Part shown: positions 24,271-33,880 of the stretch, in pieces
Position numbering within the stretch: the stretch's first letter is position 1
How the letters are laid out: every line of letters starts with the position of its first letter
Source of the DNA: JBELHR01 sp042091275
Lineage (GTDB): Bacteria > Bacteroidota > Bacteroidia > Flavobacteriales > Flavobacteriaceae
Length of the DNA stretch: 64,000 nt
Assembly: GCA_042091275.1 (NCBI GenBank)
Contig: JBELHR010000008.1
Coordinates: forward strand, 10,162 to 74,161
Direction of reading: 5' to 3'
The notes under the pieces: generated by a model
What the model was told of the DNA's origin: nothing
What the model saw: only the letters and a program-made list of their open reading frames with translations
Databases searched by the model: none
Position numbers and translations under genes: made by a program

Positions 24271-25594
24271 AAGAAATTTTATACAAGCAAGTAGTGCGCT
24301 AGCTTTGACAACAATGGTCAAGCCGAGCTGGGCATTGAATGGTTCCAAAGATTCCAAATTGAACATCGGTTTGATTGGTGTGGGTCTTCGAGGGACAAAT
24401 CACCTTGAAAACATATTACTGCGCAAGGACTGTTCTATTCGGGCGATTTGTGATATTGATCAAAATCGAATTAAAATTGCCAGAGAATTAATTGAAAAAG
24501 AGCAAAGCTCTAAGGTCGAATACTTTTCAGCAAATGAATTAGATTATCAAAACTTATTGGCCTTAAAGAACTTAGATGCTGTGATTATATCCACTCCTTG
24601 GTTGTGGCATACGCGAATGGCGGTCGATGCAATGGAGGCAGGGGTATATGCAGGATTAGAAGTTTCAGCAGCTAACACATTGGAAGAGTGTTGGGATTTG
24701 GTCAATACTCATGAGAGGACAGGAACCCATATGATGCTTTTGGAAAATGTAAATTTCAGACGAGATATTATGGCTGTGACCAATATGGTTAGACAGGATG
24801 TTTTTGGGGAGTTAGTTCATTTTCGATGTGGATATCAGCACGACCTGAGATTTGTAAAACTCAATGACGGAAAGACTGCTTATGGCAAGGGGGTCGAATT
24901 TGGAGAAAATGGAATTTCAGAATCCAAATGGAGAACAGAACACTCTTTGATGCGAAACGCAGATGTTTATCCCACCCACGGTCTAGGCCCAATTGCTATG
25001 ATGGCAGATATCAATAGAGGGAATCGTTTATTGTCACTTACTTCCACTGCCACAAAATCTATAGGTTTGCACAATTATATCGTCGAAAATGGAGGGGAGA
25101 ATCACCCCAATGCAGACTTGAAATTCAAGCAGGGAGATATAATTACTTCAACCATTGAGACTTCGAGAGGGGAAAGTATTATCGTGACTCATGACTGCAA
25201 TCTTCCGCGCCCGTATTCCTTAGGTTTTAGAGTTCAAGGAGGGAAAGGACTTTGGGAAGTAGACGGAAACAGAATTTATATAGAAGGTAAGTCACCTGCA
25301 CATCGTTGGGAGGACGATCAGAAATGGTTAGAACAATACGATCATCCGCTTTGGAAGGAATTTGGAGACTATGCTGCAGAGGCTGGTCACGGAGGTATGG
25401 ATTTTTTTGTACTCAATGCTTTTGTCGAGGCAGTTAAAGAGAACAAAGCACCACTGATTGACTGCTATGATGCTGCTGCTTGGTCGGCAGTTACGCCGCT
25501 TTCGGAGTTGTCTATCGAAAATAACGGGGCCCCTCAGGCTTTTCCGGATTTTACTCGAGGCCAATGGATGAAACGTCAGCCTGATATTTGGTAG
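24263..25594 (+). CDS. Gfo/Idh/MocA-family protein, GH109-like (possible alpha-N-acetylgalactosaminidase)
   Basis: The protein has 443 residues. The N-terminus MNRRNFIQASSALALT is a twin-arginine type export signal. The NAD-binding Rossmann motif GLIGVGLRGTNH lies near 36-47. Later motifs VYAGLEVSAANTLEECW, LLENVNFRRDIMAVTN and DVYPTHGLGPIAMM resemble family GH109 enzymes, which cleave alpha-GalNAc by an NAD-dependent redox mechanism. It overlaps the GH20 gene by 8 bases, so both probably act on the same amino-sugar glycans. Another Gfo/Idh oxidoreductase role cannot be excluded without a search. Confidence 0.78.
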   Translation: MNRRNFIQASSALALTTMVKPSWALNGSKDSKLNIGLIGVGLRGTNHLENILLRKDCSIRAICDIDQNRIKIARELIEKEQSSKVEYFSANELDYQNLLALKNLDAVIISTPWLWHTRMAVDAMEAGVYAGLEVSAANTLEECWDLVNTHERTGTHMMLLENVNFRRDIMAVTNMVRQDVFGELVHFRCGYQHDLRFVKLNDGKTAYGKGVEFGENGISESKWRTEHSLMRNADVYPTHGLGPIAMMADINRGNRLLSLTSTATKSIGLHNYIVENGGENHPNADLKFKQGDIITSTIETSRGESIIVTHDCNLPRPYSLGFRVQGGKGLWEVDGNRIYIEGKSPAHRWEDDQKWLEQYDHPLWKEFGDYAAEAGHGGMDFFVLNAFVEAVKENKAPLIDCYDAAAWSAVTPLSELSIENNGAPQAFPDFTRGQWMKRQPDIW

Positions 25595-25646
25595 GCAAAG
25601 ACAATATTTAAAGAGTCCTAAGCGTTTTTAAATAAAAAACAATGCT

Positions 25647-26021
25647 ATGCGACACTGCGAACAATGCGGTCATAAACTCGTGGGTAGGACCGATAAGAAA
25701 TTTTGTAATGACTATTGCCGAAATTCCTTTAACAATAAGCGCTATAGAAAGGAGCTTTTTGAAAAACGAAAAATAGAGGGCGTACTCACAAGTAATTATA
25801 AAATCCTAAAATCTATTTGTACCTCAAACAAGGTTGCGGAAGCCAGTATAAACGATTTGAGTTCTAGAGGTTTTAAGATGAAATACTTTACCAATTTATC
25901 TCTTAATGGAGATGGCGAGGTACTTCGACAATGTTTTGACATGGGGCTTTTGACCAAGCAGAATGGCAAATTATTTGTCGTCAATTTAAGTTCAGAACTC
26001 AAAAAAAATTACCACTCCTGA
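25647..26021 (+). CDS. Small zinc-ribbon protein of unknown function
   Basis: The protein has 124 residues. The N-terminal zinc ribbon uses C4, C7, C20 and C24 (CEQCGHKLVGRTDKKFCNDYC), followed by a basic stretch (NNKRYRKELFEKRK) and a winged-helix-like tail (LRQCFDMGLLTKQNGKLFVVNL). I think this is a conserved Bacteroidetes family, perhaps nucleic-acid binding, but I know no function. Its 3' end overlaps the convergent CBS gene by 13 bases. Confidence 0.75.
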   Translation: MRHCEQCGHKLVGRTDKKFCNDYCRNSFNNKRYRKELFEKRKIEGVLTSNYKILKSICTSNKVAEASINDLSSRGFKMKYFTNLSLNGDGEVLRQCFDMGLLTKQNGKLFVVNLSSELKKNYHS

Positions 26022-26470
26022 TGTTTGGCATTTAGAATGGATTTTAAGACATCGATCTGACTTACTTGTCCGACTAACTTTCCTTCGTGAATAACAGGAA
26101 ATCTCCGTCTCTTTTTCTGGGTAAAACGATTGCAAACATCGAATACGTCCATCTCAGCGTCCACGGTTTCTACTGGAGTAACCATAAATTCTTTAATTTT
26201 ATGAGAAGCCATAGGAATATTGTAATAGCGACATTGAGAAATCTCTCGAATGCAATCTCCTTCAGAGATCATACCAATGACATAACCCTGATTATCCGTA
26301 ACAGGTCCACCTGAAATTTTATTTTTCACAATGGCCTCCATGACCTCTACGACTGTTTGTTCAGGAGAAAAAACAATGAGTTTACGCGTCATAATATCGC
26401 GAATCAAAATAGGATTGGAACTCGTTTTTTTAAGTCCAATTTTAGCGGAAACAAAACTTTTAATACCCAT
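26009..26470 (-). CDS. CBS-pair domain protein
   Basis: The protein has 153 residues and is almost wholly two CBS repeats: the first near 25-75 (MTRKLIVFSPEQTVVEVMEA ... GMISEGDCIREI), the second near 92-148 (MVTPVETVDAEMDVFDVCNR ... LVGQVSQIDVLKSI). CBS pairs bind adenosyl ligands and regulate partner proteins; the partner is not evident here. It stands as a single gene. Confidence 0.88.
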   Translation of the reverse strand: MGIKSFVSAKIGLKKTSSNPILIRDIMTRKLIVFSPEQTVVEVMEAIVKNKISGGPVTDNQGYVIGMISEGDCIREISQCRYYNIPMASHKIKEFMVTPVETVDAEMDVFDVCNRFTQKKRRRFPVIHEGKLVGQVSQIDVLKSILNAKHQEW

Positions 26471-26596
26471 AATCCATTTTTTTTAGTCTCTTAAAGATAA
26501 TCATTAAAACAATACCTTGTTATAATTTAGTAAGGCAGTAGTTTTTTTATACATTTAGAGGAAGTATTTATATCCCTAAGAGTAAGATTTTTATTT

Positions 26597-28897
26597 ATGG
26601 TTTTTAAGCATTATTTCCGTTTAGTTTTAGCTGTCCTTTTTATCCTATCATCCGTGTATTTTGCGTTTGAATCACTAATACCAAATGTCCCTAAAAAAAC
26701 GGAGCTTGAGACTTCAGATTTTTCAGTTTACAAGGCACAAGAGCAATTGACCGCAATGACGACTCTACCGCATTACAGTGGATCCGATGAGATTGAAAAG
26801 GTTCGAGCTTTATTGGTAGAGGAACTATTGGAATTAGGGTTTTCCGTTCAGATTCAAGACGAAATAGGACAAAATAGAGAAGGTCGTTCCACTACCCGAG
26901 CTCAAAATATTATTGCCGAGATGAAGGGAGACGGAAATGGGGATGCAATTTTGATGATGACCCATTACGATTCTGCTACACACTCTTCTTACGGGGCTAG
27001 TGACGCCGGAAGTGGTGTAGTCACTATTCTAGAGGGTGTACGAGCGTTTTTAGCAAGTGAGCCTGCTTTTCAAAACGATTTAATTATACTATTTACCGAT
27101 GCTGAGGAAATCGGCTTGTTAGGGGCCGAAGCCTTTGTGGAGTATTACGAAGATTTAGATAAGATCAAATTAGCGCTAAATTTTGAGGCTAGAGGGTCGG
27201 GAGGAAGATCTTATATGTTTATGGAAACCAATGGTAAGAATCGCAAATTACTCGATCAGTTTACGCGAGCTCAAGTTCAAAAACCGGTTGCCAACTCCCT
27301 GATGTACAGTATTTACAAAATGCTACCAAACGATACAGACCTAACGGTTATAAGAGAGAAAGGAAATATTCCAGGTTTTAATTTTGCATTTATAGGAGAT
27401 CATTTTGATTATCACACTTCTCAGGACATAGTCAGTCGACTAGACGTTGAAACCCTCCAACATCAAGGAGATTATTTGTTGAATAGTTTAGTCTATTTCG
27501 CAAATGCCGATTTGAGTGATTTGGAGTCGGAATCGGACGATATTTATATAAACATTCCGTTTATCAAGTTGCTAACCTATCCTTTTTCTTGGTCTATCCC
27601 TCTTGTGGTTATAGCGTATTTTATCTTCTTAGTACTTTTGTTTGTCGGACTGGGTCAAGGTAAATTGACTATTTCAGGAATTATGAAAGGCTTTGCGCCC
27701 TTGCTATTGTCTGTTGTTTTATCCCTTGCTTTCTGCGTGGTGGGATGGAGACTTCTTCTGAATATATTTCCCCAATATCAGGATATCTTGCATGGATTCA
27801 CTTATAATGGATACGATTATATTGCAGGATTCATGGCAGTATCTGCATCGATATGTCTGGGGGTATATCAATTTTATATCAAAAAGGAGGACGATGCTAA
27901 TATAGCGGTAGCTCCTATTTTCTTTTGGATCTTTATAAATATAGGTTTTGTAATTTTCTTGAGAGGAGCAAATTTCTTGATCATCCCAGTGTTTTTTGGT
28001 TTGTGGTCCTTGCAGAGAATGCTGTTTAAGACCAAGGACAACCTCTCTAACTTTTTGTTTCTAGCCCTTTTGACCATTCCTTTAATTGTTATAATGAGTC
28101 CCTTAGTGCGTATGTTTCCTGTGGGATTAGGACTGAAGATGATGGGAGTTAGTGCTGTTCTTGTCGTAATAAGTATAGCAATAGCAATTCCATTTTTCAT
28201 TAAAGTTTCCAAGCGTAAATGGATAGCTAGACTGGCTTTTGTCGGAGGTCTTTTCTTTTTTGGAAAAGCCATTCTCAATTCGGAATATACCGCGGATCAG
28301 AAAAAGCCGAACAGTCTAAACTATGTATTGGATCTCAATCAAGATAAAGCCTATTGGGAGACCTATGATAGAGAATTGGATGACTATGCTTTGCAAGCTA
28401 TGGGCGATAGCCCTTCAAAAGGAACTTATCTGGGAACAACAGGTAGTGGTAAATATAAAACTGGAATTACTTTTCACCAAAATGCAGAGCGCTTGGATAT
28501 CCCTTTTTCAGAGGCATTGTACTCTGTAGATAGTTTGGGTCAAAATATTTTGTCACTTAAGCCAAACCGTCTGTTGACTGGATATAAAATATCTGCAAAT
28601 GAACCAATAGATCTCAGATTTTTGGAAATTAATGGACGGGAAATCGACCTAGAGGGCGGGAGTAAAGATCTGGCTAAAGGAAGTGTTTTGACGACTTATC
28701 AGCTCGGAAATTCAAAGGATAGCTTAGTGGTTGTCTTTAAGACGAAAAATGGCTTAAAACCTAAATTGCAGGTCTTAGAGTTTTCTCATGATTTACAAGA
28801 CAACCCATGGATAAAACTAAAAGAGCGCGACTCGATTTCGATGCCAACGCCCTTTGTTTTAAATGATGCTATTCTTGTAAAAAAGAATTTAGAGTAG
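26597..28897 (+). CDS. M28-family metallopeptidase with C-terminal membrane domain
   Basis: The protein has 766 residues. A membrane anchor lies at about 5-25. The M28 zinc peptidase domain spans about 40-310, with ligands in MMTHYDSATHSSYGASDAGSG's H and D, the E-E pair in FTDAEEIGLLGAEAF, and a final His in FIGDHFDYHTSQD. Some eight or nine hydrophobic helices follow (about 325-570), then an extracytoplasmic beta-rich tail of about 190 residues. The layout resembles Fxna/ERMP1-type aminopeptidases. Its stop lies 2 bases from the convergent pyk stop. Confidence 0.88.
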   Translation: MVFKHYFRLVLAVLFILSSVYFAFESLIPNVPKKTELETSDFSVYKAQEQLTAMTTLPHYSGSDEIEKVRALLVEELLELGFSVQIQDEIGQNREGRSTTRAQNIIAEMKGDGNGDAILMMTHYDSATHSSYGASDAGSGVVTILEGVRAFLASEPAFQNDLIILFTDAEEIGLLGAEAFVEYYEDLDKIKLALNFEARGSGGRSYMFMETNGKNRKLLDQFTRAQVQKPVANSLMYSIYKMLPNDTDLTVIREKGNIPGFNFAFIGDHFDYHTSQDIVSRLDVETLQHQGDYLLNSLVYFANADLSDLESESDDIYINIPFIKLLTYPFSWSIPLVVIAYFIFLVLLFVGLGQGKLTISGIMKGFAPLLLSVVLSLAFCVVGWRLLLNIFPQYQDILHGFTYNGYDYIAGFMAVSASICLGVYQFYIKKEDDANIAVAPIFFWIFINIGFVIFLRGANFLIIPVFFGLWSLQRMLFKTKDNLSNFLFLALLTIPLIVIMSPLVRMFPVGLGLKMMGVSAVLVVISIAIAIPFFIKVSKRKWIARLAFVGGLFFFGKAILNSEYTADQKKPNSLNYVLDLNQDKAYWETYDRELDDYALQAMGDSPSKGTYLGTTGSGKYKTGITFHQNAERLDIPFSEALYSVDSLGQNILSLKPNRLLTGYKISANEPIDLRFLEINGREIDLEGGSKDLAKGSVLTTYQLGNSKDSLVVVFKTKNGLKPKLQVLEFSHDLQDNPWIKLKERDSISMPTPFVLNDAILVKKNLE

Positions 28898-28899
28898 TT

Positions 28900-30321
28900 T
28901 TATATTTCTGTAACTCTTAGAGTATTTGTTTTACCTTTTTCAAAGGCAGGCATGCTACTCAAGTTAATAACCAAGTCGTCTTTGGCAATATAACCTTGGT
29001 CTAAGGCTATTTTATTTACCTCCTCGATGGTATCGTTAGTGTCGTTGTCATTGGTGTATAGGAAAGCTTTTACCCCCCATAACAAGTTTAACATTTGACA
29101 TACTCTAATATTATTAGAATAAGCTAAAATATCCGCTTTAGGTCTCCAAGAAGAGATGTGGAATGCCGTATATCCGGAGTTTGTCAACGTCATCACCGCT
29201 TTTGCTTGAATATTATCTGCCATCATAGCAGCTGCGTGACAAACGGATTTTGTGATATATCTTCCGTTTCTAGTACTTGGAGCTTTTCTTGGAACCTTAA
29301 TCAGTTCTGACAATTCAACAGACTCAATAATATTTCTCATCTGTTGTATTACTTGTACTGGGAATTTTCCAACAGAGGTCTCTCCAGACAGCATTACTGC
29401 ATCAGCTCCATCCATAATGGAATTGGCAACATCGTTAACCTCTGCTCTTGTAGGAACCTCATTTTCAATCATAGTCTCCATCATTTGAGTAGCTATAATC
29501 ACAGGTTTACGTGCCAACTTTGCTTTGTGAACTAGAGTTTTTTGAATAAGTGGAACTTCTTGGGCAGGAATCTCAACTCCTAAATCTCCACGTGCTACCA
29601 TAATACCATCGGTCTTTAACATGATCTCGTCGATATTTTCAATAGCTTCTGGCTTTTCTATTTTAGAAATCACCGGAATTCTAAATTCTGGGGATTCTTT
29701 TGCAATTAGATCGTGAATCCTATCCAAATCTTGAGGATTTCTAACAAAAGACAAAGCGATCCAATCTACTTTTAGGCTTATCGCGAACACTGCATCCTCT
29801 ACATCTTTTTCCGTCAAAGCAGGAAGTGATATATCTGTATTTGGTAGGTTAACTCCTTTTTTAGACTTCAGAGGTCCACCTCTCAACACCTTGGTAATCA
29901 CCTTAGATTCTTGATCGGTAGCGGTAACCTCGAATAAAAGCTTTCCATCGTCAACCAAGATTTGTTCTCCGACTTTTACGTCTTTTGGAAAACGCTGATA
30001 GGTCATAAAAGCAGTTTTATTGTCTCCTTCGGAAGCTTCAGTGGTAAAAGCGAATTCTTGCCCTTCCTCCAAAACAACTCCCTCTTGCATCACGCCGACT
30101 CTCAATTTTGGTCCTTGAAGGTCAGCTAGTATTGCGACATTCACATTCAATTCCTTATTGAGTTCTCTAATCATACTAACCCTCTCGGAAACATCCTCAT
30201 AATCCGCATGAGAAAAATTTATACGGAATACATTTACTCCAGTTAGTATTAATTCTTTTAAGATTTCTTTAGTCGAAGTTGCAGGCCCTAGAGTCGCTAC
30301 TATTTTTGTTTTTTTTGCCAT
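28900..30321 (-). CDS. pyk: Pyruvate kinase
   Basis: The protein has 473 residues. It opens KIVATLGPATSTKEIL, with the substrate/Mg site in ISKIEKPEAIENIDEI and DGIMVARGDLGVEIPAQEVP. The active-site stretch ATQMMETMIENEVPTRAEVN and the K+/ADP region are present. The C-terminal domain is of normal length without an extra phosphotransferase-like domain. It converts PEP and ADP to pyruvate and ATP. It starts 2 bases after the IPExxxVDY gene and is surely co-transcribed with it. Confidence 0.96.
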   Translation of the reverse strand: MAKKTKIVATLGPATSTKEILKELILTGVNVFRINFSHADYEDVSERVSMIRELNKELNVNVAILADLQGPKLRVGVMQEGVVLEEGQEFAFTTEASEGDNKTAFMTYQRFPKDVKVGEQILVDDGKLLFEVTATDQESKVITKVLRGGPLKSKKGVNLPNTDISLPALTEKDVEDAVFAISLKVDWIALSFVRNPQDLDRIHDLIAKESPEFRIPVISKIEKPEAIENIDEIMLKTDGIMVARGDLGVEIPAQEVPLIQKTLVHKAKLARKPVIIATQMMETMIENEVPTRAEVNDVANSIMDGADAVMLSGETSVGKFPVQVIQQMRNIIESVELSELIKVPRKAPSTRNGRYITKSVCHAAAMMADNIQAKAVMTLTNSGYTAFHISSWRPKADILAYSNNIRVCQMLNLLWGVKAFLYTNDNDTNDTIEEVNKIALDQGYIAKDDLVINLSSMPAFEKGKTNTLRVTEI

Positions 30322-30323
30322 TT

Positions 30324-30803
30324 TTAAAAAATTAAAAATTCTTTAGATTTGATGTCTTTCACCTCCAAATTATAACTCGTTTGAACCTGAGGAATATTTT
30401 TGATGGTTTCTATAATTTTTTCTAGTGTATGATCATTAATCTCTCCTGAAAGTTTGATTAGGTAGTCGATATTCTTTTTTTCGGGAATTAGATAGGTCGT
30501 GTGTTCAATTTGGTCAAAGAGACCGTAAACCTCGGTTTCTGATTTGGAGATCACTCCACTGTATTTGTTATTTATTAATTTAATCTCCAAGCCAATTGAA
30601 TCTTGGTCAAATTCAAAAACTGGATAATTGCCTTGCTCCGCTCGATTTCTAAAATCTAAGTCAAACTTGCTTTTTACAAGTGACCAGCCGAGATTTTTAT
30701 TCAAAAAATAAGCTAACCTATAGTCTTCAAGAACAGAGACAAGGCCGATGAGTTTAAATTCATCCTCCTCGAGTAGATCCCAATCTAAGCTTATTTTAGT
30801 CAT
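30324..30803 (-). CDS. IPExxxVDY-family protein of unknown function
   Basis: The protein has 159 residues with no signal or membrane helix. It has the family signature as IPEKKNIDYLIK near 105-116 and a DYRLAYFLNKNLGW segment near 30. The family is known only from Bacteroidetes and often precedes pyk, as here. A role linked to pyruvate kinase is possible from linkage only. Confidence 0.85.
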   Translation of the reverse strand: MTKISLDWDLLEEDEFKLIGLVSVLEDYRLAYFLNKNLGWSLVKSKFDLDFRNRAEQGNYPVFEFDQDSIGLEIKLINNKYSGVISKSETEVYGLFDQIEHTTYLIPEKKNIDYLIKLSGEINDHTLEKIIETIKNIPQVQTSYNLEVKDIKSKEFLIF

Positions 30804-30826
30804 AATTCGTTCTTACGAAATTCATA

Positions 30827-30834
30827 CAAATTTA
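30827..30834 (-). promoter_or_regulatory. -7 element for the IPExxxVDY-pyk pair
   Basis: The minus-strand sequence is TAAATTTG, 23 bases before the start codon. No good -33 TTG is seen. Confidence 0.4.
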
Positions 30835-30886
30835 GCCATTGAATGGCGAAATCTGAGAAAAATTACGAAATCGTTTGAGGCAGGAA

Positions 30887-31630
30887 TTATCGAATGCGGT
30901 CTTGGAGCACAAAATAGGCTCGCTTGGAGGCAATTTCCTCCGCTTTTTTCTTGGATGTGGATCGTCCCTTGGAAACAACTTGGTCGTCGATTAAAAGTCT
31001 AACACTGAAGTGTCTTTGGTTTTGATTTCCGCTATCTTCAAAAACATCGTACTTGAGTTGCTGTTTATTCTTTTGAGTCCATTCCACAATAAGACTTTTA
31101 TAAGAAGAAATTTTACCTTCTAATCTCGGTAAATCCACAAATTCTGCAATTATGGTATTATTTACAAACCGCTCGCAAAAAATATAGCCTTTGTCTAAAT
31201 ATACGGCACCAATAAGAGCTTCGAAGAGATTTCCATTAATATTGTTCCCTATTTTTGATCGAGAGACATTGCTCTTGACAAGTTCGATTAGTTGCAGCCC
31301 TTTGCCCAGTTTATTCAAGTGCTCTCTACTGACGATTTTTGAACGCATTTGAGTTAAAAAGCCTTCATTTTGATCTGGAAACTCGTGAAATAAAAAGGAT
31401 GCCACTATGGATCCTAAAACAGCGTCACCTAAAAACTCAAGACGTTCATAGTTAAGAGAAGATCCAGAGGATCCCTTGAGACGCATGGAACTGTGTGTAA
31501 ATGCCTCTTCGTATAAGCTGAGGTCTTTTGGGCTAAACTTTAATATGTTTTTGAGATTCTCGTAAAATACGCCTTCATCCTTAGTTTTCGCTTTTGATTT
31601 AGGTCGTAATTTTTTGAGAATTCGCTTCAT
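30887..31630 (-). CDS. rnc: Ribonuclease III
   Basis: The protein has 247 residues. The catalytic signature is ERLEFLGDAVLGS, with E65 and D69 as metal ligands, and the second acidic site lies in NLFEALIGAVYLDKG. The C-terminal double-stranded RNA-binding domain runs from about 170 to the end (KSLIVEWTQKNKQQLKYDVF). It processes rRNA precursors and other duplex RNA. It follows fabF by 9 bases in an acpP-fabF-rnc operon, the common Bacteroidetes order. Confidence 0.95.
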   Translation of the reverse strand: MKRILKKLRPKSKAKTKDEGVFYENLKNILKFSPKDLSLYEEAFTHSSMRLKGSSGSSLNYERLEFLGDAVLGSIVASFLFHEFPDQNEGFLTQMRSKIVSREHLNKLGKGLQLIELVKSNVSRSKIGNNINGNLFEALIGAVYLDKGYIFCERFVNNTIIAEFVDLPRLEGKISSYKSLIVEWTQKNKQQLKYDVFEDSGNQNQRHFSVRLLIDDQVVSKGRSTSKKKAEEIASKRAYFVLQDRIR

Positions 31631-31639
31631 ATATCTAGC

Positions 31640-32887
31640 TTATTCCCATTTTTTAAAAGCTACACAAGCATTGTGTCCACCAAAACCAAACGTATTACTC
31701 ATAGCGATTTTTATGTCGCGTTTTTGAGCGGTATTGAAAGTAAAATTGAGCTTATTGTCAATTCTATCATCATCCGTAAAGTGATTGATGGTCGGCGGTA
31801 TAATACCGTGTTGAAGAGCTTTAATAGATGCTATTGCTTCGATTACACCTGCGGCACCGAGTAAATGGCCCGTCATAGATTTTGTCGAGTTGATATTAAT
31901 GTTGTAGGCATGCTCTCCAAAAACCTTTTTGATAGCAGTAGTTTCTGCAATATCTCCAAGTGGAGTTGAAGTACCGTGTACATTAATGGCATCAACATCT
32001 GTAATTTCAATGCCAGAATCCTTAAGGCAGTTTTGCATAACTTTCATTGCTCCAATCCCTTCTGGATGTGGTGCAGTTATGTGATGTGCATCAGCAGAGA
32101 GACCTCCACCTAAAACTTCGGCATAAATTGTTGCGCCTCTCGCTACAGCATGTTCGTATTCTTCCAAAACAATTGCTCCTGCACCTTCTCCCAAGACAAA
32201 TCCATCTCGGTCTTTGTCAAATGGTCTAGATGCTGTGGTCGGATCGTCGTTTCTTGTAGATAAGGCGTGTAAGGCATTAAAACCTCCGACACCTGCGTCC
32301 ATAACTGTCGCTTCTGAACCTCCGGTGATTATGATATCAGAATGCCCTAAACGGATATAGTTCAAGGAATCAATGATGGCATTCGCCGAAGAAGCACAAG
32401 CTGAGACTGTTGTAAAGTTTGGTCCTCTAAGACCGTATTTGATTGAAATGTAACCAGGGGCTATATCTGCAATCATCTTTGGGATAAAAAAAGGATTGAA
32501 TCTAGGACCTTTTTCCGGGTCATAAGCCTGAACTTCTTTTTGGAAAGTTTCCAAACCTCCAATTCCTGCTCCCCAAATCACTCCAATTCTATCCGGATCT
32601 AATTGATCAAAATCTAATTTTGCATGTTGTACCGCTTCTTCCGCGACAACCATTGCAAACTGCGTGAACCTATCCATTTTTCGAGCTTCTTTTCGCTCGA
32701 TGTGATCCGTCACGTTAAAGTTCTTAATTTCACAAGCAAAACGAGTCTTGAACTTGGCGGCATCGAAGTGTGTAATAGGTCCAGCTCCGCTTTCACCATT
32801 CAACAATGCATTCCAATAAGATTCTAAATCATTCCCTATCGGTGTCAATGCACCAAGTCCAGTAACTACAACTCGTTTCAATTTCAT
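31640..32887 (-). CDS. fabF: Beta-ketoacyl-ACP synthase II
   Basis: The protein has 415 residues. The Cys-His-His active site is seen in TVSACASSANAI, VHGTSTPLGDIAET and SMTGHLLGAAGVIEA, and the start RVVVTGLGALTPIGND is standard. It condenses malonyl-ACP with acyl-ACP in fatty acid elongation. It lies 7 bases after acpP. Confidence 0.96.
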   Translation of the reverse strand: MKLKRVVVTGLGALTPIGNDLESYWNALLNGESGAGPITHFDAAKFKTRFACEIKNFNVTDHIERKEARKMDRFTQFAMVVAEEAVQHAKLDFDQLDPDRIGVIWGAGIGGLETFQKEVQAYDPEKGPRFNPFFIPKMIADIAPGYISIKYGLRGPNFTTVSACASSANAIIDSLNYIRLGHSDIIITGGSEATVMDAGVGGFNALHALSTRNDDPTTASRPFDKDRDGFVLGEGAGAIVLEEYEHAVARGATIYAEVLGGGLSADAHHITAPHPEGIGAMKVMQNCLKDSGIEITDVDAINVHGTSTPLGDIAETTAIKKVFGEHAYNININSTKSMTGHLLGAAGVIEAIASIKALQHGIIPPTINHFTDDDRIDNKLNFTFNTAQKRDIKIAMSNTFGFGGHNACVAFKKWE

Positions 32888-32894
32888 ATGAAAA

Positions 32895-33131
32895 TTAGTT
32901 TTTTGCTTCTTCGATATAGCTGATTGCTTGACCTACAGTACCGATGTTTTCTGCTTGATCGTCTGGGATTTGAATATCAAATTCCTTTTCAAATTCCATG
33001 ATTAATTCCACAGTATCTAAAGAATCTGCTCCTAAATCGTTTGTGAAGCTTGCTGCTGTCGTTACTTCGTTTTCGTCAACACCTAACTTGTCCACGATAA
33101 TCGCTTTTACTCTTGATGCAATGTCTGACAT
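32895..33131 (-). CDS. acpP: Acyl carrier protein
   Basis: The protein has 78 residues. S37 in GADSLDTVELIMEFE is the phosphopantetheine attachment site. The protein is acidic and of standard length. It carries acyl chains for FabF and other fatty acid enzymes. It is the first gene of the acpP-fabF-rnc operon, divergent from purN. Confidence 0.97.
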   Translation of the reverse strand: MSDIASRVKAIIVDKLGVDENEVTTAASFTNDLGADSLDTVELIMEFEKEFDIQIPDDQAENIGTVGQAISYIEEAKN

Positions 33132-33162
33132 AATATTCTATTGTTTAAATTTAAAATCGATG

Positions 33163-33191
33163 CAAATTTATAAAACTTTATATTTAAACAA
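33163..33191 (-). promoter_or_regulatory. Promoter of acpP-fabF-rnc
   Basis: On the minus strand TTG (33191-33189), 18 bases, then TAAATTTG (33170-33163), which fits the Bacteroidetes consensus. It lies about 30 bases before the acpP start. Confidence 0.58.
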
Positions 33192-33301
33192 GCAAAAGCG
33201 TGAAATATTGTCAATCTTATTTAAAAAATTATCGACTTTTGCCCTGTTTAATACAGTTAAACATAGTAAATTTAATTTTAAATTCTGAATAATACAAACG
33301 A

Positions 33302-33880
33302 ATGACGAGCTTAGCCATTTTTGCTTCTGGATCTGGAAGTAATGCAGAGAACATCGCACATTACTTAGAAAATCGACCTGATATCGAGGTTAAATTTGTC
33401 CTTTACAACAGGCGGGAAGCAGGCGTTGTGGATCGTATGGAACGCTTAAAAATTCCTTCTTATTATTTTTCAAATTCTGAGCTCAGAGAGGGAAAAGTTC
33501 TTGAGTTTTTGAAAGCAGAAGGCATAGATTTTATAATTTTAGCTGGATTTTTAGCAAAAATACCTTCTGATATTGTTTCTAATTTCCCAGAAAAGATCTT
33601 AAATATTCATCCAGCCTTGTTGCCAAAGTACGGTGGAAAAGGGATGTATGGAGAACATGTTCACAAGGCCGTCAAAGCTGCAGGGGAAAAAGAATCGGGG
33701 ATAACAATACATTTGGTAAATGAATTCTATGACGAGGGTGCTATTGTCTTTCAGGCAAAAACTACCATTGACGCCACAGATCAAGCGAGTGATATTGCAG
33801 CTAAGATCCACGATTTAGAGTATAAGTATTTCCCAAAAACAATAGTCGACTATATTTTGACTCATGGCCAAAAAGAATAA
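33302..33880 (+). CDS. purN: Phosphoribosylglycinamide formyltransferase
   Basis: The protein has 192 residues. It begins LAIFASGSGSNAENIAHYLE, the phosphate-binding loop. The formyl-folate site is LAGFLAKIPSDIVSNFP, with catalytic Asn and His in ILNIHPALLPKYGGKGMYG, and the Asp lies in the FYDEGAIVF region. It makes formyl-GAR in purine synthesis. It overlaps rnhA by 17 bases. Confidence 0.95.
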   Translation: MTSLAIFASGSGSNAENIAHYLENRPDIEVKFVLYNRREAGVVDRMERLKIPSYYFSNSELREGKVLEFLKAEGIDFIILAGFLAKIPSDIVSNFPEKILNIHPALLPKYGGKGMYGEHVHKAVKAAGEKESGITIHLVNEFYDEGAIVFQAKTTIDATDQASDIAAKIHDLEYKYFPKTIVDYILTHGQKE

